NCBI GenBank assembly: GCA_945876755.1
Contig: CAMCPM010000001.1
Location: forward strand, 185,307-249,306
Direction: 5' to 3'
Source of the DNA: an uncultured Clostridia bacterium
GTDB lineage: Bacteria; Bacillota; Clostridia; Oscillospirales; Ruminococcaceae
Length of the DNA stretch: 64,000 bases
The first letter of the stretch is position 1; every line of letters begins with the position of its first letter. Made by a program: the position numbers and the translations under genes. The notes under the pieces were generated by a model. It searched no databases. It was not told the origin of the DNA and saw only the letters and a list, made by a program, of their open reading frames with translations. Of this stretch, positions 20,071 to 27,580 are shown piece by piece.

Positions 20071-21054
20071 ATGTTCGGTACAGACAGTTCAGCGGGTCAT
20101 AATCCGCTGCTTGATATAGAAACAAGCTTTGCCGCATATCTTAACGCACGCACACGCTCTTACAAAGACCACATTGTCGGCGGTATGATGGACTACGCCT
20201 TTGACGCAGATTTTTCCGTAAAGCAGAAAATCACTACTTTTTCAAGTTGGTCAAAGGTTTATAAAACGCTTACGAGCCGCGATATTCCCAATAAAGTTAA
20301 ACGTATTTTTCAGTCAACCGATATTGCAGGTTCTCTCAAGCACCCTGAAATCTATGACGCAGTCAAAGTCTGCGCTGAAAAACTTCAGATAAGCGTTCCT
20401 ACAGCTTATGTAAGAAGTGCCCCGAACAAGTATGAGATCTATTCTGTTGCCGCAGAAGGTGTTGAACCCTTTATTGTAGTTACTTCCGGACTTGCAGATA
20501 TCTGTACAAAGGAAGAACTGCGCTTCCTCGTAGGCTGCGAATGCGGTCATATTCAGAATAACCACTGCATTTTCAACATGGCTGCGCCTTATTTCGGAGT
20601 AAAATTTATTGATGATGAGGAATATGTTCCGTCGGAAAATGACAGCTCAATAAAGCAGATCGCCGGTACGATCAGTGAATGGATCAAGCTTTCGGATATT
20701 ACCAGCGACCGTGCAGGTATTATCTGTTTAAGCAACCCACAGGATTACCCTGTAATTATGTCGGGTATTCAGAATAAGGGTATTTTCAGTTCATACAGAA
20801 AAGAAAATCTTAATCTGGAAGAACTTATGAAACAGTACGAGGTGCTACACATTACCCCTGCAAGAAATATCAGCCTTCCCAAAGAATGCTCAGCTATTGA
20901 AAGAAGAATTCTTGCCGGTCTGGAATTTTTAAGCTGTGAAATACTTTACAACTGGCGCACAGACCTTAACAAAGTTGATATTCACACAGTAAACAAACAG
21001 GCGTTGGAAGTTAGATGCGAAATTATTCTCGACGCAGCAAAGGGAGGTGTCTGA
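20071..21054 (+). CDS. M48-like metallopeptidase homologue with degenerate zinc motif
   Basis: 327 residues, no signal peptide or obvious membrane helix. The central part resembles M48 (HtpX/Ste24) peptidases: TSGLADICTKEELRFLVG leads into the position of HExxH, which here reads CECGH (residues 156-160), followed by IQNNH. The downstream segment SDITSDRAG (208-216) matches the M48 third-ligand motif ExxADR with Asp209 instead of Glu. Two of three zinc ligands are therefore changed, so it is probably a catalytically dead or altered member. The C-terminal third is helical and unrecognised. AAGGAGG precedes the ATG. It sits between two dynamin-like GTPases with one base to the second, so it is likely part of their complex. 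The family call rests on motif layout alone. Confidence 0.6.
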   Translation: MFGTDSSAGHNPLLDIETSFAAYLNARTRSYKDHIVGGMMDYAFDADFSVKQKITTFSSWSKVYKTLTSRDIPNKVKRIFQSTDIAGSLKHPEIYDAVKVCAEKLQISVPTAYVRSAPNKYEIYSVAAEGVEPFIVVTSGLADICTKEELRFLVGCECGHIQNNHCIFNMAAPYFGVKFIDDEEYVPSENDSSIKQIAGTISEWIKLSDITSDRAGIICLSNPQDYPVIMSGIQNKGIFSSYRKENLNLEELMKQYEVLHITPARNISLPKECSAIERRILAGLEFLSCEILYNWRTDLNKVDIHTVNKQALEVRCEIILDAAKGGV

Positions 21055-21055
21055 T

Positions 21056-22798
21056 ATGTCCGAAAATCTCAGCTATGCCGCTGCCGAGCCAGATATTGAA
21101 AAAGTTCAGAATCAATTAAAGGGATTGCTTAACAATAAGCCTCTCTGCACTATTCTCGGAGACGAATTTACAGAGCATCTCCATGAATGGGACAAGGCTA
21201 TAACCAAACGCCGCACAGAACCGTTTTCGCTGGTAGTGCTCGGCGATTTTAAGCGTGGAAAAAGCACTATAATCAATGCTATACTCGGCAAGGCCATTGC
21301 ACCTGTAAACGTTGCTCCGGAAACATTTACAATAAACTCTATCAGCTACGGCGACATTCCTAAAGCGGAGGCTGTACTGAAAAACGGTCAGAGAATAAGC
21401 CTTACTGCCGACGATCTTGTCCGTGAAAAGCTTGAAAAGCTTATGAGAGCTTTTCCCGATACACTTGATTATATTGATATCCGTGACAATGCTGAAATTC
21501 TCAAGGAGATCCGCATTGTTGACACCCCCGGTCTCAGCGACCTTGACTGCCTCGATAAGCAGGTTCAGGACTACCTTGTTAATGCTGACGCTGTAATTTA
21601 CATTGCAAGTGCCCTATCCCCTTTCTCAGAGTCGGAGCAGTTTTTCCTTGCAAGCCACATCCGTCCTCTCAGCTTCAGCAAGCTGTATGTTCTCGTCAAC
21701 ATGATAGACGCTATGAATACTCAAGAGGACATTGAAAAAATTATCAACCGAGTAAGCGAACGCTGTGAGGCTATTATGCCGAACGCTTTTGTCTACGGCG
21801 TAAGCGGTATTGATGAATACCGCCGCAAAATCGGTCTTAATCGTCCTGATATCAAGGGCTTCCAGGAATTTTATGAAAATGAGTTCCTGAAATTTGAAAT
21901 GTCACTGAAGCGTGAAATTATTCTCCAGAAGGATATTATCCGTACTCAGCGTGTGCTTACCATGCTGAATCTTATGATAAAGGACACTGCTGCCCGTATC
22001 CGCATGATTTATGATATGATGGCTATGGACAGAAAAAAGCTGGATGATATTTCTCAAAGCATTGAGCATGAGTGTTCAACTCTTGCAAATGCTCTGGAAA
22101 GCAAAAAACCTAAAATCCTGCTTAGCATTACCGAAATGCAGCAGGAAGCTGAACAGTGGATGTACGGCTTCTTCTCAAAGCTCAGAGAGGATATTCTCGA
22201 AAGCAGAAACACGACTTCCCCTGAAGACATTGATAAGCATTTCTATTCATACCTTGTTGACAAGGTAGGTGAAGCTTACAGAAAATGTCTTGATATTCAC
22301 CGTCAGCGCCTCAACATGATTATCGCCCAGCTGGGTGCGGAGCTTGCCAAAAAACTCGGCATAAATGCTCTTGCTGACGATGCAAACGTTTCTGTTGAGG
22401 ACTCCATAGACGACCTTAATATGCTCGTTTCCAAATCTGTCATGGACGCAGCTTCCGCAGGCAGCAACGACGCATTTCCGTCCGGAGCTATGTCGTCGTT
22501 TAAAAATATTCTCCGCAAGAAGCGCCAGACCGATGTTATCGACACTGCTCTTGAAAATTATGACGATATCAGAAATAATACCGTCAAGGATCTAAAGGCA
22601 GCTTACAAGGTCATGGAAGAAAATGCTCTGAAACAGCTTGATGCGCTGTATCAGACTCAGGTCGATGTAAGCCGTGACGCCCTTAATCACGCTATGGAAA
22701 TGTCTTCCGATACAAGCAGCGCTTCTGTAAAGAAATACCTTGAAGAAGCAGCAGTAGTGCTAAAGGACGCAGCGCAGACACTTATGAAATATGCTTAA
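21056..22798 (+). CDS. Second bacterial dynamin-like GTPase, without membrane paddle
   Basis: 580 residues. The P-loop is GDFKRGKS at 63-70, G3 is DTPG at 156-159, and G4 is intact as NMID at 215-218. After the G domain the protein is helical with charged heptad-like stretches (about 300-360 and the C-terminus) and has no clear hydrophobic paddle, unlike the first GTPase. The two may form a heteromeric pair, as described for other paired bacterial dynamins. GGGAGG precedes the ATG at 21056; the ATG lies one base after the stop of the M48-like gene. An in-frame GTG three codons earlier lies inside that binding site. Confidence 0.87.
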   Translation: MSENLSYAAAEPDIEKVQNQLKGLLNNKPLCTILGDEFTEHLHEWDKAITKRRTEPFSLVVLGDFKRGKSTIINAILGKAIAPVNVAPETFTINSISYGDIPKAEAVLKNGQRISLTADDLVREKLEKLMRAFPDTLDYIDIRDNAEILKEIRIVDTPGLSDLDCLDKQVQDYLVNADAVIYIASALSPFSESEQFFLASHIRPLSFSKLYVLVNMIDAMNTQEDIEKIINRVSERCEAIMPNAFVYGVSGIDEYRRKIGLNRPDIKGFQEFYENEFLKFEMSLKREIILQKDIIRTQRVLTMLNLMIKDTAARIRMIYDMMAMDRKKLDDISQSIEHECSTLANALESKKPKILLSITEMQQEAEQWMYGFFSKLREDILESRNTTSPEDIDKHFYSYLVDKVGEAYRKCLDIHRQRLNMIIAQLGAELAKKLGINALADDANVSVEDSIDDLNMLVSKSVMDAASAGSNDAFPSGAMSSFKNILRKKRQTDVIDTALENYDDIRNNTVKDLKAAYKVMEENALKQLDALYQTQVDVSRDALNHAMEMSSDTSSASVKKYLEEAAVVLKDAAQTLMKYA

Positions 22799-22824
22799 AT
22801 TATAATTAATTTTTGCCTATTGTA

Positions 22825-22853
22825 TTGACATATTATATGATGTATAGTATAAT
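22825..22853 (+). promoter_or_regulatory. Consensus sigma-A promoter inside the island, before the YceG-like gene
   Basis: TTGACA (22825-22830), 17-base spacer, TATAAT (22848-22853): a perfect consensus match. It ends 58 bases before the ATG at 22912. No terminator is visible after the second dynamin gene, so this promoter adds to read-through transcription. Confidence 0.75.
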
Positions 22854-22911
22854 GTTTTTATCATACTGATTCTGTTTATAAATGATTTTACCCGAAAGGT
22901 ACTTAACGTTT

Positions 22912-24531
22912 ATGGTTTTTGAGGGCTTTTCAACTGAAAACAAAAAACTTGTTCAGACAGTTACAACCTCTGCGGACTCGTTTACAAAGGATATTTTTGA
23001 AACACATTCAGAGAGGCTTGCTTCAAGGGGCGGTCATTTTACGGAAAATGAACTTATTCCCGTTTATTTTGCCGCACTGCTTGGTGCGCCTTCCGAGGAG
23101 GACGAACAGGCTAATTTCCACAATATGTTATATAATCTCCGCGAGAATCTGATAAAATGTCCTAAGCTGCTGCTTTATATTGAGCATGAGCTTAAATCGC
23201 CTACTCCGGATGAGCTTTCAATTTTTGACGGAATTGACCGTTCCTCTGACGATTCTCTTCGGGAAAGCCTTTGCAGTATTATAAATATTGCCGGAGACGA
23301 GGTAAGAACAAATCTTGCTAAGGAAACTCTGCCGCTGTTTCTGAAAAACCTCAGCGGAGAAGCTATACTTGCAATCGCTCAGCCGCTTATTGTATGGATG
23401 AACAGGTGTCTTTCTTCGGACGCTTATCGTATGAATCACACTGAAATTCCGGTTCTTATGTATTACGGAAATATTACTCCTGCGGTGATTAACTTTCTGC
23501 ATTTTATGTCAAGACTTGGTATAGATGTACTGTATATTTGCAGCAATATGTCGGGTCTGACTACGCTGAAAAGAAATAACCTTGAGGGTCGTATGCAGAT
23601 TTTTGAACTCCCCTGCTCTGTTCCCGTTACACCATATCCCGATAAGCTTGTCAAGACTAAGCTCGCCACAGTTGCTTATAATGCTTCCCGAGAACTTGAT
23701 AATCTGCTTTATAACAATAATACGATTTTCCGTGATTTCCAGTTTTCCGATATGCAGTCGCTGACTCTGAAAACCACTTATGAGGAAATTGACGTTCTAT
23801 GGCATCAGCCGTCAAAATACCGAACCGGATTTGAGACTTCCGAAGATAAGGTCACAATACCGAATATTTTTGCCAAAATCAGCGGCGTTAAGGACGGAAA
23901 TCTTAACGCTTACTGGGACAGCGTAAGGTGGAAGCTTTCACCTGATACCCGTGTTATTACAAAATCTCCAAGCTATAAAAAGTATGCAGAATCACAGCTT
24001 GATATTTATAAGCCGTACTTTAACGGTGAACAGATTTTAATTGACCAGCTGAAAAATTCTCCGGTAAATAAATACAATTACCTTTCTGACAGCCTGCAAA
24101 TGCTGATTTTCAACAAAATGCAGGAGGCGGTCGACAGCGGATTCCTGAAGCTTGACAGAAATGAGCTTCTTCCGATGGTTATTTATGTGGGTACAAATCT
24201 CGACCGCGAGGTACTGAAGCTTCTCCAGCAGTATGACTTTACCAAGGATATCCCAAAGCTTATTATTATCGACGTTATCGAGGACACGTTCAGCAAGGTT
24301 GAATGTATTCAGCTTGTTCTGTACAATCTTCTCGGTTTTGATATACTGATTTACACTCCGACAGGATACAGGAACATTGAAACTTTTGTCAGCGAAGCTG
24401 CTTTTGAAACCCATACGCTGAACGAATTCAAGTATAACGTTCACATACCAAAGTTTAAAATCCCCGACTCAATTCCGGAACAGAATAATGGCGGTCTGTT
24501 CAGTAAATTGTTTAAGAAAGGAAGAAAGTAA
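22912..24531 (+). CDS. YceG-like protein (putative Ter-associated biosynthetic-module component)
   Basis: 539 residues, cytoplasmic by appearance. I see no catalytic motif I can name. The middle (VTIPNIFAKISGVKDGNLNAYWD), the overall length and the position directly before telA match the YceG family, known from Bacillus yceCDEFGH and from Ter-type stress loci. The C-terminal ~25 residues are basic (LFSKLFKKGRK). The ATG at 22912 is preferred because GAAAGG lies about 12 bases upstream; an ATG at 22882 in the same frame has no binding site. The stop codon abuts the telA start without a gap, which indicates translational coupling. The family assignment is from recall of pattern and context only. 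Confidence 0.6.
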   Translation: MVFEGFSTENKKLVQTVTTSADSFTKDIFETHSERLASRGGHFTENELIPVYFAALLGAPSEEDEQANFHNMLYNLRENLIKCPKLLLYIEHELKSPTPDELSIFDGIDRSSDDSLRESLCSIINIAGDEVRTNLAKETLPLFLKNLSGEAILAIAQPLIVWMNRCLSSDAYRMNHTEIPVLMYYGNITPAVINFLHFMSRLGIDVLYICSNMSGLTTLKRNNLEGRMQIFELPCSVPVTPYPDKLVKTKLATVAYNASRELDNLLYNNNTIFRDFQFSDMQSLTLKTTYEEIDVLWHQPSKYRTGFETSEDKVTIPNIFAKISGVKDGNLNAYWDSVRWKLSPDTRVITKSPSYKKYAESQLDIYKPYFNGEQILIDQLKNSPVNKYNYLSDSLQMLIFNKMQEAVDSGFLKLDRNELLPMVIYVGTNLDREVLKLLQQYDFTKDIPKLIIIDVIEDTFSKVECIQLVLYNLLGFDILIYTPTGYRNIETFVSEAAFETHTLNEFKYNVHIPKFKIPDSIPEQNNGGLFSKLFKKGRK

Positions 24532-25692
24532 ATGGCACTTAAATTCACTCCTTCATCCGAGGCACAGGCTCAGCCTGCTGAGGTAACAACAGAAACAACT
24601 GAGGCTACTGCTCTCAACATTAAGGTTGAATCCCCCAATGAATTTTCTATCGTTGAAAAAACTGAGGAGATCAAGCAGGAGCTCATCAAGAACGAAGAGG
24701 TCGACAAGCTTGTAAGTACAATTAACATTAACGATGTTAACTCTATCGTAAAATTTGGCAATGAGGTCGCTATCGAAATTTCAAAGGCTTCAGACCAGGT
24801 GCTTAACTCTATGAACATGGATCAGATCAACGACTCCGGCGAGCTGCTTCAGCATCTTTCTGCTATTATGGAACAGTTCGACGCAAAGGAGCTTACAGAT
24901 GATGGCAAAAAAGGTCTGTTTGCAAACCTCAGAAAGCAGGTCGACAAGCTTCTTGCCAAGTATCACACTATGGGCGAGGATGTTGATAAGATATATGTTC
25001 AGCTGAGACAGTACGAAACTGAAATTGAAGCTTCAAATGTTAAGCTGGAAACAATGTTTAATGCGAATATTCAGTATTACAAGGATCTGCTGCTTTATAT
25101 TATGGCCGGCGAACAGGCTTGTGTTGAACTTGACCAGTATATTGCAGATTACCGTCAAAAACTTGAAGCAGAGCCCGATTCTGGTGCCGTTGCTATGGAT
25201 CTGCAAACTCTCGAACAGACAAGACAGGTTTTCGAGCAGCGTGTTATGGATCTGAAAATTGCTGAAAATGTAGCTATGCAGACTGTTCCTATGCTCAAAG
25301 CTATGCAGTTCTCAAACCTTAATCTCATCAGAAAAATCAATTCTGCATTTATCATTACAATGCCTGTTTTTAAGCAATCGCTTGCTCAGGCTGTAATGCT
25401 TAAAAGACAGCGCGTTCAAGCTGAAGCTATGCAGACTCTTGATGAAAAAACTAACGAACTGCTTCTCAAGAACGCACAGAATACAGTTGCTCAGACCAAA
25501 CTTACCACACAGCTTGCTTCCGGAAGTTCCATAAAAGTTGACACTCTTGAAGAGACATGGAAAACTATCGTCAACGGTATTGAAGAGACAAGGCAGATTC
25601 AGGAAGCTGCAAAACAGCAGCGCAAGGAGGATTCCATCCGTCTCCAGAAACTTAAAGACGATTACCGCGCTAAGATGAGTGAAACAAAATAA
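24532..25692 (+). CDS. telA: TelA-family toxic anion resistance protein
   Basis: 386 residues, soluble and largely alpha-helical. The core is typical TelA: FANLRKQVDKLLAKYHTMG, then helices with LLLYIMAGEQACVEL, LDQYIADYRQKLE, LNLIRKINSAFIITMP and FKQSLAQAVMLKRQ. The C-terminus is coiled-coil-like. TelA (KlaA/YceH) homologues are linked to tellurite, bacteriocin and cell-envelope stress resistance; the molecular role is not established. The AGGAAG site lies within the end of the YceG-like gene. The 5' ~40 codons are Thr/Glu-rich and probably disordered. A terminator follows. Confidence 0.88.
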   Translation: MALKFTPSSEAQAQPAEVTTETTEATALNIKVESPNEFSIVEKTEEIKQELIKNEEVDKLVSTININDVNSIVKFGNEVAIEISKASDQVLNSMNMDQINDSGELLQHLSAIMEQFDAKELTDDGKKGLFANLRKQVDKLLAKYHTMGEDVDKIYVQLRQYETEIEASNVKLETMFNANIQYYKDLLLYIMAGEQACVELDQYIADYRQKLEAEPDSGAVAMDLQTLEQTRQVFEQRVMDLKIAENVAMQTVPMLKAMQFSNLNLIRKINSAFIITMPVFKQSLAQAVMLKRQRVQAEAMQTLDEKTNELLLKNAQNTVAQTKLTTQLASGSSIKVDTLEETWKTIVNGIEETRQIQEAAKQQRKEDSIRLQKLKDDYRAKMSETK

Positions 25693-25701
25693 TTAAATAT
25701 A

Positions 25702-25746
25702 AAAATGAGAGGTTTAATGATATTTTCAAAACCTCTCATTTTTATT
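25702..25746 (+). terminator. Rho-independent terminator after telA
   Basis: A 14-bp stem AAAATGAGAGGTTT / AAACCTCTCATTTT (25702-25715 with 25729-25742), followed by further T residues. It ends the dynamin/TelA island. Confidence 0.8.
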
Positions 25747-25763
25747 TCATACCCTCACATCAC

Positions 25764-25795
25764 AAAAACCGCCCATATTTAAATGGGCGGTTTTT
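25764..25795 (-). terminator. Bidirectional terminator after hydA
   Basis: AAAAACCGCCCAT / ATGGGCGGTTTTT (25764-25776 with 25783-25795), loop of 6. On the minus strand it lies 17 bases after the hydA stop; it can also act on plus-strand read-through from telA. Confidence 0.8.
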
Positions 25796-25811
25796 CATTA
25801 TGCTTTTTAGA

Positions 25812-27560
25812 TTAATAAAGACCTCTCTTGACATAGCTTGTGTGGAGAATCTCGTGTGCCTTATGGCTGCCGGGCTTCTCAAAGAACTCATCATAAACTG
25901 CCTTGATTGCAGGGTTTTCATGAGAACGTCTGATTTCGCAAGCTGCATCCTGATCGTAAAGAGCCTTTGCGCGAATTGCGCGAATATCCTCAAAGTTGCG
26001 TACAGAAGCAGGCTGCTGAGGCTGACCGCCGCCGTTTACACAGCCACCGGGACAACCCATGATTTCGATAAATGTATAATCAGCTTCGCCGTTCTTAACC
26101 TTCTTGAGAAGTTCTGCTGCATTTGCAGTACCTGAAGCAACTGCAACCTTTACATCAAGGTCGCCAACCTTATAGGAAGCTTCCTTGATACCCTTTACGC
26201 CGCGGACATCTGTAAAGTTGATATCTCCTGCTTCGCTGCCTGTTATCATCTTAACTGCTGTACGGAGAGCAGCTTCCATTACGCCGCCTGTTGCGCCGAA
26301 GATAACAGCTGCGCCTGTACCGATTCCAAGAGGCTCATCAAATTTTTCATCGGCAAGCTCTGTAAACTTGATACCGCATCTCTTGATAAGACGAGCAAGT
26401 TCTCTTGTTGTGATGGAAATATCAACATCAGGAACACCTGCTGCGTTCTCGTCGTCTCTGCCAATTTCAAACTTCTTAGCCGTACAAGGCATAACTGCAA
26501 CAACAACCATATCCTTGGGGTCAATGCCCATCTTCTGTGCGTAGTATGTCTTTGCTGTTGCGCCGAACATCTGCATAGGAGACTTACATGAAGAAAGGTT
26601 CTCTGTCATTTCGGGGAAGTAATGTTCGCAATACTTGATCCATCCGGGTGAACAGGAAGTGATCATAGGAAGCACGCCGCCGTTTGTAACACGTTCAACA
26701 AGCTCGTTTGCTTCTTCCATAATTGTAAGGTCAGCTGCAAAGTCTGTATCGAAAACCTTATCGAAACCGATTCTTCTGAGTGCAGCAACCATTTTGCCCT
26801 CAACGTTTGTACCCATAGGATAGCCAAATTCTTCGCCCAGAGCCGCACGAACAGCAGGAGCTGTCTGAACGATAACGAACTTGCTCTCGTCAGCGATAGC
26901 GTCAAGAACCTTAGCTGTGTCATCCTTTTCTGTAATAGCGCCAACGGGGCAAACAGCGATACACTGACCGCAGGAAATACAGCTTGTTTCACCAAGACCC
27001 AACTCAAATGCGGAGCTGATGTGGGTCTTGAATCCACGCTCATTTGCGCCGATTACGCCTACGCCCTGAGTTGCGTTACATACTGCAACGCAGCGGCGAC
27101 AGAGAATACACTTGTTATTATCACGGATCATATGAGCAGCGGAGAAGTCAAGCTCGTAGGAGATATTCTCGCCCTCGTACTTGCACTCGTCGTCAACGCC
27201 CATATCGTGAGCCATTTTCTTCAGCTCGCAGTTTTCGCTTCTTACACAGGAAGTACACTTCTTCTCGTGTGTGGAAAGAATAAGCTGAAGAGTTTTCTTT
27301 CTTGATTCAAGAACCTTAGGTGTGTTAGTAAAGATCTGCATTCCCTCAGAAATGGGGTATACGCAGGAAGCAACAAGTCTTTTGCCTCTTCCCTCGTCAG
27401 CCTCGACAACGCAGATACGGCAAGCGCCGATTTCATTTATGTCCTTCAGGTAGCAAAGCGTCGGAATGTCAACATTCGCAAGACGTGCAGCCTGAAGAAT
27501 TGTAGTACCCTTAGGCGCGGAAACCTCCACGCCGTTGACTTTAACATTAATCATATCCAT
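25812..27560 (-). CDS. hydA: [FeFe] hydrogenase catalytic subunit, bifurcating type (HydA)
   Basis: 582 residues. In order: a [2Fe-2S] plant-type ferredoxin domain (Cys36, Cys47, Cys50, Cys66), a His-Cys3 [4Fe-4S] site (His98, Cys102, Cys105, Cys111), two [4Fe-4S] ferredoxin sites (151/154/157/161 and 194/197/200/204), then the H-cluster domain with all three signatures intact: TSCSPGW (301-307), MPCTAKK (357-363) and MGCPGGC (501-507). With the NuoF- and NuoE-like subunits encoded upstream it should form an electron-bifurcating enzyme that couples NADH and reduced ferredoxin to H2. It is cytoplasmic. A ribosome binding site GGAGG lies about 10 bases before the ATG. Confidence 0.95.
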   Translation of the reverse strand: MDMINVKVNGVEVSAPKGTTILQAARLANVDIPTLCYLKDINEIGACRICVVEADEGRGKRLVASCVYPISEGMQIFTNTPKVLESRKKTLQLILSTHEKKCTSCVRSENCELKKMAHDMGVDDECKYEGENISYELDFSAAHMIRDNNKCILCRRCVAVCNATQGVGVIGANERGFKTHISSAFELGLGETSCISCGQCIAVCPVGAITEKDDTAKVLDAIADESKFVIVQTAPAVRAALGEEFGYPMGTNVEGKMVAALRRIGFDKVFDTDFAADLTIMEEANELVERVTNGGVLPMITSCSPGWIKYCEHYFPEMTENLSSCKSPMQMFGATAKTYYAQKMGIDPKDMVVVAVMPCTAKKFEIGRDDENAAGVPDVDISITTRELARLIKRCGIKFTELADEKFDEPLGIGTGAAVIFGATGGVMEAALRTAVKMITGSEAGDINFTDVRGVKGIKEASYKVGDLDVKVAVASGTANAAELLKKVKNGEADYTFIEIMGCPGGCVNGGGQPQQPASVRNFEDIRAIRAKALYDQDAACEIRRSHENPAIKAVYDEFFEKPGSHKAHEILHTSYVKRGLY

Positions 27561-27580
27561 TTCTGCAATTCCTCCTTGGC

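Noticed and set aside
17986..25692. Complete Ter operon (TerC/TerD)
   Set aside because: No TerD-domain gene or TerC-type membrane protein is found in the window; only the YceG-like and TelA members are present.
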